64,000 bases of DNA, from assembly GCA_019637795.1 (NCBI GenBank), contig JAHBUY010000006.1:50330-114329 (forward strand). Reading direction: 5' to 3'. This document shows, in pieces, positions 14,856-23,405 of the stretch. How positions within the stretch are numbered: the stretch's first letter is position 1; every line of letters starts with the position of its first letter. Origin of the DNA: a bacterium (lineage in GTDB: Bacteria; Desulfobacterota; Binatia; HRBIN30; CADEER01). The position numbers were made by a program, and so were the translations under genes. Under the pieces are notes generated by a model, which was not told the DNA's origin, made no database searches, and saw nothing but the letters and a program-made list of their open reading frames with translations.

Positions 14856-17393
14856 ATGAGCGAGCATCCGATGGGCGCCTCCCGTTCGCTCGACCCCTAC
14901 CGCCGCAAGCGCGATCCGGCCCGCACCAGCGAGCCGTTCGGGGCCGCGGCGGGGCGCTCCCCGGCGGCTGCGGCGCAGCGCTTCGTGGTCCAGCAGCACG
15001 CCGCGCGGCGGCTGCACTGGGACCTGCGGCTGGAGATCGACGGCGTGCTGGTGAGCTGGGCGATCCCGCGCGGCCCGTCGGTCGACGCCAGCGCGCGCCG
15101 TCTGGCGGTGCAGACCGAGGATCATCCCCTGGAGTACGGCGGCTTCGAGGGCCTGATCCCGGCCGGCAATTACGGCGCCGGCGCGATGATCATCTGGGAC
15201 GCTGGGCGCTACCGGCTGCTCGACGGCAGCGAGCCCGGCGCGGCGCTGGCCAGCGGCAAGCTCGATCTCGAGCTGATCGGCCACAAGCTCCGCGGCCGCT
15301 GGGCGCTGGTGCGGACCAAGGGCGAGCAGGGCCGGCAGTGGCTGCTGTTCAAGAAGCCGGACGCGGCGGCGGGCGGCGCCGATCCGGTCGCGACGATGCC
15401 GCAGTCGGTGGTGTCGGGGCTGACCGTCGGCGAGCTGCGCGACGGCGTCCGCCGCGATGCCGAGCTCGCGGCCGCCGCCGACGCCGCCGGCGCGCCGCGC
15501 GGCGCCCTGTCGGCGCGGGCGCTGTCGCCGATGCTCGCCGAGGTGAGCGAGAAGCCATTCAGCCGCGCCGGCTGGCTCTTCGAGCTCAAGTACGACGGCA
15601 TCCGCGTCCTGATCGTGCGCCAGCACGGCGCCGCGCCGCGGCTGCGGGCGCGCAGCGGCCGCGACGTCACGGCGGAGTTCCCCGAGATCGCCGCCGCGGC
15701 GGCGCATCTGCCCTGCGACGACTTCGCGATCGACGGCGAGCTGATCGCGCTCGACGAGCGCGGCACCGGTTCCTTCGAGCGGCTGCAGGGGCGCCTCGGG
15801 CTGGTGAACGCGTGGGACGTCGAGCGCGCCGCGGCGGCGATCCCGGTGCAGGTGTTCGCCTTCGACCTGCTGGCGGTTGCCGGTCGCGATGCGCGGGCGC
15901 TGCCGCTGACCGCGCGCAAGGCGCTGCTCGAGCGCCTGCTGCCGGCGCGCGGCGTCATCCGCTACACCGACCACGTCGATGCCGACGGCGAGGCGTTCTA
16001 CGCCGCCGCGGCCGAGCACGAGGTCGAGGGCATCGTCGCCAAGCGCGCCGATTCGCCCTACCGCAGCGGCCAGCGCAGCCGCGACTGGCAGAAGATCAAG
16101 CGCCCGCGCCGCGGCCGCCTGGCGGTCGTCGGCTACGTCCCCGGCAAGGGCGCGCGGGCGCCGCTCGGCGCGCTGATCCTCGCCTGGTGGCGCGACGGCG
16201 AGCTGGTGCACGCCGGCAACGTCGGCAGCGGCCTCGGCGAGGCGCAGGTGCGGGCGCTGCGTGCCGCGCTCGAACCGGCGCGACGGGCGACGCCGGCGTT
16301 CACCGTCGGCGCCGACCCGCTGCCGCGCGGCGCGGTGTTCGTCGCGCCGCGCCTGGTGGCGCGGGTGCGCTACACCGAGGTCACCGAGCGCGGCATGCTG
16401 CGACAGCCGGTGCTCGAGGACATCCTGGCCGACGTCCCGGTCGCAGACGCCGACCACCGGCCCGGCGCCAGCGCGGCGACGCGCGACGCCGCGCCGCCGC
16501 CGCCAGGTGACGACGCGCCGCCGCCGCGCTTCGCGCCGAGCAACCAGGGCAAGGTGTTCTGGCCGGCCGACGGCTACACCAAGGGCGATCTGCTCGCCTA
16601 CTACGGCGCCATCTGGCCGGCGATCGCGCCCTACCTGCGCGACCGACCGGTGGTCCTCACCCGCTATCCGGACGGCATCGAGGGCAAGTCGTTCTTCCAG
16701 AAGAACGCCCCCGACTTCGTGCCCGACTGGGTGCCGACCTGCCGCGTCGAGGACACCGAGTACTTCCTCTGCAACGAACGCGACGCCCTGCTGTACGTGA
16801 TCAACATGGGCTGCATCCCGCTGCACGTCTGGAGCGCGCGCCGCGGCAGCATCGAGCGGCCCGACTGGGCGATCCTCGACCTCGACCCCAAGGGCGCGCC
16901 GCGGCGCGACGTCATCGCCGTCGCCCGCCAGATCCATGCCCTGCTCGCACCGCTCGGCGCCCCGCACTACATCAAGACATCGGGACAGCAGGGGCTGCAC
17001 ATCCTCATTCCGCTGGGAGGAGCGCTCACCCACGACCAGTCGAAGACCTTCGCCGAGGTGCTGGCGCGGCTGGTCGCCGAGGCGCTGCCCGCGATCGCCA
17101 CCGTCGCCCGGTCGCTCGGCGACCGCGGCGGCAAGGTCTACGTCGACTACCTGCAGAACGGCTTCGGCAAGACCATCGCCGCGCCCTTCTCGGTGCGTCC
17201 GCTGCCCGGGGCGCCGGTGTCCACGCCCCTCGCCTGGAGCGAGGTCACGGCCCGGCTCGATCCGGGGCGCCACACCATCCGCACCGTCCCGGGGCGGGTC
17301 GCCGAGCGCGGCGATCCGATGCGCGCGGTGCTGGAGACGCGGGCCGACATCCCATCCATCCTCGCCGCGCTGCGGCGGCAGGTGCGCGACTGA
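14856..17393 (+). CDS. ligD: multidomain ATP-dependent DNA ligase D
   Basis: The 845-residue protein has three domains in the order phosphoesterase, ligase, polymerase. Residues 42-168 form the 3'-phosphoesterase (QQHAARRLHWDLRLE, H90, Y94). The ligase follows, with nucleotidyl-accepting K245 in ELKYDGIR, DGEL (293-296) and EGIVAKR (391-397). The primase-like polymerase (about 563-845) has D675 and D677 in ILDLDPKG and SGQQGLHILIPL. LigD trims, fills and seals ends held by Ku. All catalytic motifs are intact. The start is the ATG at 14856; the longer frame upstream runs into ku. An ECF sigma gene follows 32 bases after the stop. Confidence 0.95.
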   Translation: MSEHPMGASRSLDPYRRKRDPARTSEPFGAAAGRSPAAAAQRFVVQQHAARRLHWDLRLEIDGVLVSWAIPRGPSVDASARRLAVQTEDHPLEYGGFEGLIPAGNYGAGAMIIWDAGRYRLLDGSEPGAALASGKLDLELIGHKLRGRWALVRTKGEQGRQWLLFKKPDAAAGGADPVATMPQSVVSGLTVGELRDGVRRDAELAAAADAAGAPRGALSARALSPMLAEVSEKPFSRAGWLFELKYDGIRVLIVRQHGAAPRLRARSGRDVTAEFPEIAAAAAHLPCDDFAIDGELIALDERGTGSFERLQGRLGLVNAWDVERAAAAIPVQVFAFDLLAVAGRDARALPLTARKALLERLLPARGVIRYTDHVDADGEAFYAAAAEHEVEGIVAKRADSPYRSGQRSRDWQKIKRPRRGRLAVVGYVPGKGARAPLGALILAWWRDGELVHAGNVGSGLGEAQVRALRAALEPARRATPAFTVGADPLPRGAVFVAPRLVARVRYTEVTERGMLRQPVLEDILADVPVADADHRPGASAATRDAAPPPPGDDAPPPRFAPSNQGKVFWPADGYTKGDLLAYYGAIWPAIAPYLRDRPVVLTRYPDGIEGKSFFQKNAPDFVPDWVPTCRVEDTEYFLCNERDALLYVINMGCIPLHVWSARRGSIERPDWAILDLDPKGAPRRDVIAVARQIHALLAPLGAPHYIKTSGQQGLHILIPLGGALTHDQSKTFAEVLARLVAEALPAIATVARSLGDRGGKVYVDYLQNGFGKTIAAPFSVRPLPGAPVSTPLAWSEVTARLDPGRHTIRTVPGRVAERGDPMRAVLETRADIPSILAALRRQVRD

Positions 17394-17425
17394 ATTCCCT
17401 CCCGCGTCGATCGTCCGAGCGCGTC

Positions 17426-17932
17426 GTGTCGGAGCCCAGCGACCGCGACCTCGTGCAGCGCGCCAACCGCGGCGAGGTCGAGGCCTTCGAGGCGCTCTAC
17501 CGCCGCCATCGCGACTGGGTGGTCGCCCTCGCCGAACGCTGCACCGGCAATCGCGACGACGCGCTCGACGTGTTGCAGGAGACCTTCGCCCACCTGTTCC
17601 GCCGCTTCCCCGACTTCGAGTTGACGGCGCAACTGCGGACGTTCCTCTACCCGGTGGTGCGCCACCTGGCGCTCGATCGCGTCCGCCGACGGCGGCCGGC
17701 GGTCGACGTCGAGGCGCTGGCCGACGCGCTGCCGGCGCCGCCGCCGTCCGCCGGCGGCGATCTCGGCCGCCTGCTGGCGGCACTGCCGGCCGGGCAGCGC
17801 GAGGTGCTGCTGCTGCGCTACGCCGACGACCTGTCGCTGGCGCAGATCGGCGATGCGCTCGGCATCCCGGTCGGCACCGTGAAATCGCGACTGCACGCGG
17901 CACTCGCCGCCCTCAAGGCGCGCGCGCGGTAA
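17426..17932 (+). CDS. ECF-type RNA polymerase sigma factor
   Basis: It starts with a GTG at 17426, 32 bases after ligD. The 168-residue protein has a sigma region 2 (EAFEALYRRHRDWVVALAER, DVLQETFAHLFRRF) and a region 4 helix-turn-helix (LPAGQREVLLLRYADDLSLA, GIPVGTVKSRLHAALAALK), the minimal ECF layout. No anti-sigma gene is adjacent; a membrane anti-sigma-like gene on the same strand lies 2.1 kb downstream, separated by an opposite-strand carrier gene pair. It may be co-transcribed with ligD. Target promoters are unknown. Confidence 0.9.
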   Translation: MSEPSDRDLVQRANRGEVEAFEALYRRHRDWVVALAERCTGNRDDALDVLQETFAHLFRRFPDFELTAQLRTFLYPVVRHLALDRVRRRRPAVDVEALADALPAPPPSAGGDLGRLLAALPAGQREVLLLRYADDLSLAQIGDALGIPVGTVKSRLHAALAALKARAR

Positions 17933-17963
17933 CCGGCCAGGCAGCGGACACCGCTCCGGCGGC

Positions 17964-19430
17964 TCAGCGGATGACGTAGCCGAACCACAGCGTCAGCGCG
18001 GCGATGCCGATCAGATCGAGCAACAGGCCGTAGCGGATCATCTGCCGCTGCGAGACGTAGCCGGTCGCGTAGGCCATGGCGTTGGTGGGCGTGGACACCG
18101 GCAGCATGAAGCCGAAGGTGCAGGCGGCGGTCGCCGCGATGCCGAGCCCGATGACGTCGGCGCCCACCTGGGTGCTCACCGCCAGCACCACCGGCACCAC
18201 CATGTTGGCGCTGGCGGTGTTGGAGGTGGTCTCCGACACCACGATCGCGAGCAGCGAGAAGGCGAACACGAGCCACGGGCTGTGCCCCGCCGGCACGTAG
18301 GAAGCGAGCAGCGTGCCGAGCGACGTGGCGACGCCGGTGTCCATCATGAGCTGCCCGAGGCACATGCCGCCGCCGAACAGCACCACCACCGGCCAGTCGA
18401 TGCGCGCCAGATCCTCGATTTCCAGGATGCGGCGGGTCGATCCCCCGCCCTGCGGCAAGCAGAACAACGCCCCGGCGACCACCACCGGCACCACCGACTC
18501 CGGCAGGTGGGCGTTCAGGTACTCGCTCAGCGCCGGCGCGAACAGCGACAGGATCGACGGCGTGATCCACAGCAGCGCCGTGACCAGCAACGCCGCCACC
18601 ACCCGCCGCTCGACGCCCCGCCAGGGGCCGAGGGCGGCGTAGCGCCCGGCCATCTGCGACCGGTCGTAGGTGAGCGCCGCGGCATCGTGGCGAAACAGCC
18701 AGGCGAGATAGGCGATCATCGCCAGCAGGACGAGGAAGGTGACCGGAAATACCTCGACCACCCACGCGCCGAAGGCGATGCGCCGGCCGGTGGCCTGCTC
18801 GATCAGTCCGATGCCGATCAGATTCGGCGGCGTCCCCACCGGGGTGAACAGGCCGCCGATCGAGGCGGCGTAGGTGACGATGAGGACGAAGGCGGCTCCC
18901 ATTCGGCGCGGCGGCGTGTGGTCATCGGACATCGCCACCAGGACCGACTGGGCGATCGGGAGCATCATCGCGGTCACCGCCACGTTGCTCATCCACGCCG
19001 ACAGCGCCGCGGTGGTGAGCGCCAGGACGACGAAGGCGCGGATCGGCTCGCTGCCGATCGCCCGCAGCGACAGCACGCGGTAGGCGATGCGCTCGTTCAG
19101 GCGATGCTTGAAGGTCACGCCGGCGAGCAGGAAGCTGCCGATGAAGAGCATCAGGATCGGATTGCCGAAGGCGGCAAAGGCCTGGCTCGCCGGCGTCGCC
19201 CCGACCAACACGGCCAGCGAGGGACCGAGCAGCGCCGTGACCGCGATCGGCAACGCCTCGCTGAGCCAGAGCGTCACCACCACCAGCAGGACGGCGGTCA
19301 GCCGGCGGCCGCTTTCCGGGATGTCGGGCAGCGGCCACGCGTACACCGCCGCCGCCAGCCCGATCGCGACCGCCCACACCGCCGCCTGCTGACGCCCGGT
19401 CAGCGCCGCTCCGCCGCCCTCCTCCGCCAT
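17964..19430 (-). CDS. SLC13/DASS family sodium-coupled carboxylate transporter
   Basis: The ATG at 19430 (MAEEGGGAALTGRQQ) gives 488 residues; 52 upstream in-frame residues are not membrane-like and probably untranslated. The protein has about 11-12 hydrophobic segments. The two family signatures are present: FTPVGTPPNLIG in the first half and LPVSTPTNAMAYATGYVSQ near the C-terminus, with SNVAVTAMMLPI and SETTSNTASANMVVP as the paired SN motifs. DASS proteins import di- or tricarboxylates, or sulfate, with Na+. It is on the opposite strand to the flanking sigma and anti-sigma genes. Substrate not assigned. Confidence 0.9.
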   Translation of the reverse strand: MAEEGGGAALTGRQQAAVWAVAIGLAAAVYAWPLPDIPESGRRLTAVLLVVVTLWLSEALPIAVTALLGPSLAVLVGATPASQAFAAFGNPILMLFIGSFLLAGVTFKHRLNERIAYRVLSLRAIGSEPIRAFVVLALTTAALSAWMSNVAVTAMMLPIAQSVLVAMSDDHTPPRRMGAAFVLIVTYAASIGGLFTPVGTPPNLIGIGLIEQATGRRIAFGAWVVEVFPVTFLVLLAMIAYLAWLFRHDAAALTYDRSQMAGRYAALGPWRGVERRVVAALLVTALLWITPSILSLFAPALSEYLNAHLPESVVPVVVAGALFCLPQGGGSTRRILEIEDLARIDWPVVVLFGGGMCLGQLMMDTGVATSLGTLLASYVPAGHSPWLVFAFSLLAIVVSETTSNTASANMVVPVVLAVSTQVGADVIGLGIAATAACTFGFMLPVSTPTNAMAYATGYVSQRQMIRYGLLLDLIGIAALTLWFGYVIR

Positions 19431-19485
19431 CGGCGCCGTCTTAGCGCCGATCGGATCGTCGCTCCAAACCGAGACGCCGCCAGTG

Positions 19486-19692
19486 TCAGAAGCGGTGGGC
19501 GCGCACGACCTGCAGGCAGCCGAGAATCGCCATCGTCGTCGCCCCGCTGACCACCAGCTCGGCGAGCCACCAGTCGGGCGGCACATAGCCGGGGCCGAGC
19601 CAGGCGGTGGCGAGTCGGCTGCCTATGCCAGCCAGCAAGGCGAGTGGCATGCTGACGTCGAACCCGAACAGCAGACGCAGAAGCAGCGCCAT
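19486..19692 (-). CDS. small two-helix membrane protein
   Basis: The ATG at 19692 has a near-perfect Shine-Dalgarno (GAAGGAGCG) six bases upstream, so the 68-residue form starting MALLLRLLFGFDVSMPLALL is preferred over a longer frame. Two hydrophobic segments (about 9-24 and 45-60) flank a short loop with GPGYVPPDWW. The family is not recognised. It lies 55 bases upstream of the SLC13 carrier on the same strand and may be an accessory subunit or an unrelated small membrane protein. Confidence 0.65.
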   Translation of the reverse strand: MALLLRLLFGFDVSMPLALLAGIGSRLATAWLGPGYVPPDWWLAELVVSGATTMAILGCLQVVRAHRF

Positions 19693-20039
19693 GATCGCTC
19701 CTTCGAGTGCGGGTTCGACTTCGGGCATTTCGGCTCTCGCTCCCGCCCCCGCTGCCCGCGGTGGCTGTGGGTTCAACCCTCGTGCCTAGCAATCGCGATG
19801 CTCACGGCACGCCACCGTGATCGCCGTCCGCCGGGTCAACGCCTGGTGTGACACAGGACATGCGGGTGTTGGTTTTCTGCCGCTGCGGTACTGGTTGCGT
19901 CGACTCCAGCCACCGTCTTGACGCACAAAATGGGCGCCCGGCGCCGCGTTGCGGCACCGGATTCTGCCCGCCGCCGACGGCTTTCGGTGAACCGTTTCGC
20001 GCCCTCGGACGCTACAGGGGTGATGCCCCGGGTTCCGCG
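19693..20039. other. 347-base intergenic region with a possible ECF-type promoter
   Basis: No gene is seen between the divergent small membrane gene and the anti-sigma-like gene. The stretch from about 19850 to 19940 is less GC-rich. At 19988-19993 there is TGAACC, followed about 20 bases later by GGACGCTACA, which resembles an ECF-type -35 (GAAC) and -10 arrangement upstream of the anti-sigma-like gene at 20040. This would fit autoregulation by the nearby ECF sigma, but no second copy of the motif was found to confirm it. Confidence 0.35.
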
Positions 20040-20600
20040 ATGACCGACCATCACCTCGACCTGCTGGACCTCGATGCCCATCGCGCCGGCGAGCCGCTCG
20101 CCGCCGCGGCGCGAGCCCACCTCGCATGGTGTCGCGAATGCCAGAGCGACCTCGCCGAGCTGCAGGCGCTCGCCGAGGCGTTGGCCCTGCCGCCGCCGCC
20201 GGTTGACGTGCCACCGGAGCGCGAGGCCGCCCTCCGGACCCTCGCCGAGCAGCGGGCGGCGATCGCCCGCGCCGCCCATCGCCGCCGCCCGCAACTCGGC
20301 CCGGCCGCCCGCTGGACCGCGGCGGCGTTGCTCGTGCTGGCGATCGGCGCTCTGGTTCTGCGGCAGCGCCAGGCGCTCCCACCCTCGCCGGGGCAGGCGG
20401 CCGCTCCCGCCGTCCGCCCGACCCTGACCCTGGCGCAGGCCGACCTCAACGGCGACGGCCGGGTCGACATCCTGGACGCCTTCGTGCTGGCGCGCGCGGT
20501 CACCCGCGGCACGCCGCGGGTCGGCGACGCCGATCGCCACGATGTGGACCGCATCCTGGCGCTGGCGGTGTCGCTCGACCACCCCGAGGGCCAGCCATGA
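20040..20600 (+). CDS. anti-sigma-like membrane protein with external dockerin-like motif
   Basis: The 186-residue protein (MTDHHLDLLDLDAHRAGEPL) has a zinc-finger-type HC2 element, H27-x3-C31-x2-C34 in HLAWCREC, typical of anti-sigma factors; one transmembrane segment (about 92-108); and an outside portion with a dockerin-type calcium loop, D135-x-N137-x-D139-x-R141-x-D143 (DLNGDGRVDILDAF), and a second acidic half-site near 163-170. The layout suggests a cytoplasmic sigma-binding head and an extracytoplasmic calcium/protein-binding tail. It is coupled by ATGA to a cohesin-like secreted gene. The likely sigma partner is at 17426-17932, though not adjacent. Confidence 0.75.
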   Translation: MTDHHLDLLDLDAHRAGEPLAAAARAHLAWCRECQSDLAELQALAEALALPPPPVDVPPEREAALRTLAEQRAAIARAAHRRRPQLGPAARWTAAALLVLAIGALVLRQRQALPPSPGQAAAPAVRPTLTLAQADLNGDGRVDILDAFVLARAVTRGTPRVGDADRHDVDRILALAVSLDHPEGQP

Positions 20601-21034
20601 ACGCCCGGCCCATCCGATGCCTCCTGGCGGCGCTGGCCCTGCTCGCCAGCAGCGCCGCCGGATCGCCGGCGCAGCGCTACCAGCCGGTCGAGGTCTACAT
20701 CGACAGCGGCGACGCGCCGCTCGCCGCCTACCAGGTCGAGGTGACGATCGAGGGCGACGCGATGATCGTCGGCGTCGAGGGCGGCGACGCTCCCGCCTTC
20801 GCCCCGCCGCCGCACTACGACCCGCGCGCCCTGGCCGGCGGACGGATCATCATCGCCGACCTGGACGTCGGCAGCGAGCTGCCGCGCGGCCGCACCCGCG
20901 TCGCGACGCTGCACATGCGCGAGACCGGGGCCCAGCCCACCTACCGCGCCACCCTCCAGGCCGCCGCCGACGCCGACGGCACGCCGATCCCCGCCATCGT
21001 CCGTCTCGAGGTCGACAGAGGAGACCCCGCATGA
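20597..21034 (+). CDS. secreted cohesin-like beta-sandwich protein
   Basis: The ATG at 20597 overlaps the anti-sigma-like stop. The 145-residue protein has a signal peptide (MNARPIRCLLAALALLASSA, cleavage near SPA-Q) and a beta-rich mature domain with VEVYIDSGDAPLAAYQVEV, IVGVEGG, HYDPRALAGGRIIIA and LPRGRTRVATLHM. That pattern resembles cohesin/X82-like domains, the natural partners of dockerins. With a dockerin-like loop in the gene just before, the pair may form a complex outside the inner membrane that signals to the sigma factor. The domain call is by eye and the model is inference. Confidence 0.7.
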   Translation: MNARPIRCLLAALALLASSAAGSPAQRYQPVEVYIDSGDAPLAAYQVEVTIEGDAMIVGVEGGDAPAFAPPPHYDPRALAGGRIIIADLDVGSELPRGRTRVATLHMRETGAQPTYRATLQAAADADGTPIPAIVRLEVDRGDPA

Positions 21035-21118
21035 TCCCCGGGATGTCGACGCGGCCGGCCGCGCGGCGGCGGGCGACCGATCCACCGGACACCGCACCGC
21101 AGATCGCCCGGGTGGCAC

Positions 21119-22258
21119 TCAGTGGGGGCGCCGGCGCGCGCCGGCGGCGAAGATCGCGGCGGCGACGAGCGGGGCGAGCGCGGCGAGCGAGAACATCGTC
21201 CGGTAGCCGGAGCGCTCGGCGACGATCCCGAATGCGAAGGCGCTGCCGGTGACGCCGAGGTTGAAGGCGCCGTTGAACAGCGCCTGGGTGCGGCCGAGCT
21301 GGGCCTCGCTGGCGACGTCGACCAGAAAGGCGTGCAGAGTCGGATAACTGAGGCCCTGCGCGACGCCGAACAGGGCGCCGGCGGCGACCAGGCTGATCAA
21401 CCCCTCAACCCGCCCGAGCCAGAAGATCGCCCCCCCGAGCAGGAGCAGCGAGGGCAGGATCACCCGCGCGCGGCCGACGCGGTCCGAGGCGCCGGCGCCG
21501 ATCAGCCGGGTGAGGATCGCCGTGCTGGTGTAGGCGGCGAAGAAATAGGCGACACGGCCGAGCCCGTGGCTGGTGACGTAGGTCGGGATGAAGGTCATGA
21601 CGCAGCCGAACCCCATGCCGGCCAGTGTCATCGTGGCCGCGACCAGCCAATGGATCGGCTGCAGGCGGCGCGCGCCGGGCGCCACCGCGAGGGCCACGTG
21701 ACGCGGCTCCGGCAACGGCGCCGCGATCACCAGGGCGATCAGCGAGCACACCGCCGCGGCCGCGAAGAGCGCCGGGAATCCGGCCCGCCGCACCAGTTCC
21801 TCGCCGAGGCCGGGCGCGATGGCATGAGTGAGCATGGTCGAGAGCCCGAACACGCCGAGCGCGCGCGCGCGCCGCGCTCTCGGCGCGAGCTCGGCGGCAA
21901 AGGTGGTGGTCGCCGTGAACGCGGCCGCGAAGCTGGCACCCTGCAGGATGCGCAACGCGAACGCCGCCGGCCCGATGGCGTGCACGAACTGGAACCCGAT
22001 CGATGCCGCGCTCATCGCCGCCGCCCCGGCGAGCAGAAACGGCCGGCGGCCGACGCGATCGATCGTCGTCCCGACCAGCGGCAGCACCAGCAGCGACGCC
22101 AGTCCCGAGCTGCCCATCACGGCGCCGATGCGGCCTTCGCTGCCGCCCAGCCCATGCAGGAAGAGCGGCAGGAGGAAGTAGGATGCGAAGCTGAGGAAGA
22201 AGAAGAAGTTCGCGAGCGTGGCGCGGAGAAACGGGCCGCTGAGGAGACGATCGGACAT
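21119..22258 (-). CDS. MFS transporter
   Basis: The ATG at 22258 (MSDRLLSGPFLRATLANFFF) gives 379 residues with about 11-12 hydrophobic segments. The loop between helices 2 and 3, DRVGRRPFLLAGA, is the classic MFS signature, repeated in the second half as ASDRVGRARVILP. It belongs to the drug/sugar exporter-like group; the substrate is unknown. The much longer open frame upstream is antisense to the next gene and not coding. It is divergent from the metallo-hydrolase gene at 22349, and its 3' end converges on the cohesin-like gene. Confidence 0.88.
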   Translation of the reverse strand: MSDRLLSGPFLRATLANFFFFLSFASYFLLPLFLHGLGGSEGRIGAVMGSSGLASLLVLPLVGTTIDRVGRRPFLLAGAAAMSAASIGFQFVHAIGPAAFALRILQGASFAAAFTATTTFAAELAPRARRARALGVFGLSTMLTHAIAPGLGEELVRRAGFPALFAAAAVCSLIALVIAAPLPEPRHVALAVAPGARRLQPIHWLVAATMTLAGMGFGCVMTFIPTYVTSHGLGRVAYFFAAYTSTAILTRLIGAGASDRVGRARVILPSLLLLGGAIFWLGRVEGLISLVAAGALFGVAQGLSYPTLHAFLVDVASEAQLGRTQALFNGAFNLGVTGSAFAFGIVAERSGYRTMFSLAALAPLVAAAIFAAGARRRPH

Positions 22259-22348
22259 GCGACAGCCGCCGCCGGTCGTATCGGCTCGCCAGCACGCACA
22301 CAACCGCGCCCCGGTTGTCGCGCCATCCGCGCCGCGGCAGTATGCAGC

Positions 22349-23368
22349 ATGGTGCGCCGTCGACTGCGTTCCGCCGCCGTCGTAATCGTCCTGCTGGCGC
22401 CCACGGGAGGATCCACCGCCATGGCTCAGATCGGCGCCCCGCGCGACGGCGACCGCTTCGTCAACCTCGCTGGGCCCCGCCCACGCGCCGGCGCCGCCGC
22501 GATGCTGCCGTTCCTGCTCGGCAAGGTGTGGACCTCGATGTCCGGCCGGCCCGGCGCCGCGCCGCGCGTCGCCGTCGACCCCGACGCCATTCGCCACAAC
22601 CCCAGCATCACCTGGATCGGCCATGCCACCTTCCTGGTGCGCATGGACGGCGTCACCTTCCTCACCGATCCGATGTTCTCGGCGCGCGCCAGCCCGGTCT
22701 CGTTCGCCGGCCCGCCGCGCCTGGTCGAGCCCGGCGTGCCGCTCGACGCGCTGCCGCCGCTCGACTTCGCCCTCGTCTCGCACGACCACTACGATCACCT
22801 CGACCTGCCGACGATCACCGCGCTGGCGCGCCGCGGCGTGCCGATCTTCGTCCCGCTCGGCGTCGGCCCCTTGATCCGCGACGCCGGCGGCACCGCCATC
22901 GAGCTCGATTGGTGGGACTCGCGCGCCGCCGGCCGGGTGCGCATCCACTGCGTGCCGGCGCAGCACTTCTCCGGCCGCACGCTGAGCGACACCGATCAGC
23001 GGCTGTGGGCCGGCTGGGTGGTCGAGGGCCCGACGCGGCGCTTCTACCATGCCGGCGACACCGGCTACTTCAGCGGCTTCGCCGAGATCGCGCGGCGCAT
23101 CGGGGCGCCCGACCTCGCCGCGCTGCCGATCGGCGCCTACGACCCGGCGGCGATCATGCGCTTCGTGCACATGAACCCCGAGGAAGCGATGCAGGCGGCG
23201 GTCGACCTGCAGGCCGGGATCGCCGTCGGCATGCACTACGGCACCTTCGACCTGACCGACGAGGCGCCCGACGAGCCTCCACGCCGCTTCCATGCCGCCG
23301 CGTCGCAACGCGCCCTCGATGGCGTCGCCGCGTGGACGCTGAAGATCGGCGAGACGCGGCGCTGGTAG
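22349..23368 (+). CDS. exported MBL-fold metallo-hydrolase (UlaG/NAPE-PLD-like)
   Basis: The ATG at 22349 (MVRRRLRSAAVVIVLLAPTG) starts a signal peptide with likely cleavage at AMA-Q. The 339-residue protein has the metal-binding SHDHYDHLD (HxHxDH), a strand-opening ITWIGHATFLVRMDG and a later AGDTGYFSGF supplying the bridging Asp. The IGHATFL opening and the FFxPAQHxSGR-type block match the UlaG/NAPE-phospholipase D branch, which hydrolyses phosphodiesters or lactones. Export to the periplasm suggests a lipid or cell-envelope substrate. It is a single gene, convergent with dinB across a 9-base-arm hairpin. Confidence 0.85.
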   Translation: MVRRRLRSAAVVIVLLAPTGGSTAMAQIGAPRDGDRFVNLAGPRPRAGAAAMLPFLLGKVWTSMSGRPGAAPRVAVDPDAIRHNPSITWIGHATFLVRMDGVTFLTDPMFSARASPVSFAGPPRLVEPGVPLDALPPLDFALVSHDHYDHLDLPTITALARRGVPIFVPLGVGPLIRDAGGTAIELDWWDSRAAGRVRIHCVPAQHFSGRTLSDTDQRLWAGWVVEGPTRRFYHAGDTGYFSGFAEIARRIGAPDLAALPIGAYDPAAIMRFVHMNPEEAMQAAVDLQAGIAVGMHYGTFDLTDEAPDEPPRRFHAAASQRALDGVAAWTLKIGETRRW

Positions 23369-23375
23369 ACGGGCC

Positions 23376-23397
23376 GTCGGCGCGGCGGCGCGCCGAC
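23376..23397. terminator. perfect hairpin between convergent genes
   Basis: GTCGGCGCG (23376-23384) and CGCGCCGAC (23389-23397) are perfect 9-base inverted arms around a 4-base loop. The hairpin sits in the 37-base gap between the convergent metallo-hydrolase and dinB genes. No T-run follows on either strand, so it is at best a bidirectional pause or termination hairpin. Confidence 0.4.
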
Positions 23398-23405
23398 CAG
23401 CGCTC

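Noticed and set aside
13845..17903. A 1,352-codon open frame on the - strand across ligD
   Set aside because: It has low-complexity Arg/Pro/Ala composition and lies opposite the intact ligD; a GC shadow.
21119..23308. N-terminal extension of the MFS gene to 729 residues
   Set aside because: The first 350 residues are opposite the metallo-hydrolase gene and polar; the membrane protein begins at the ATG at 22258.
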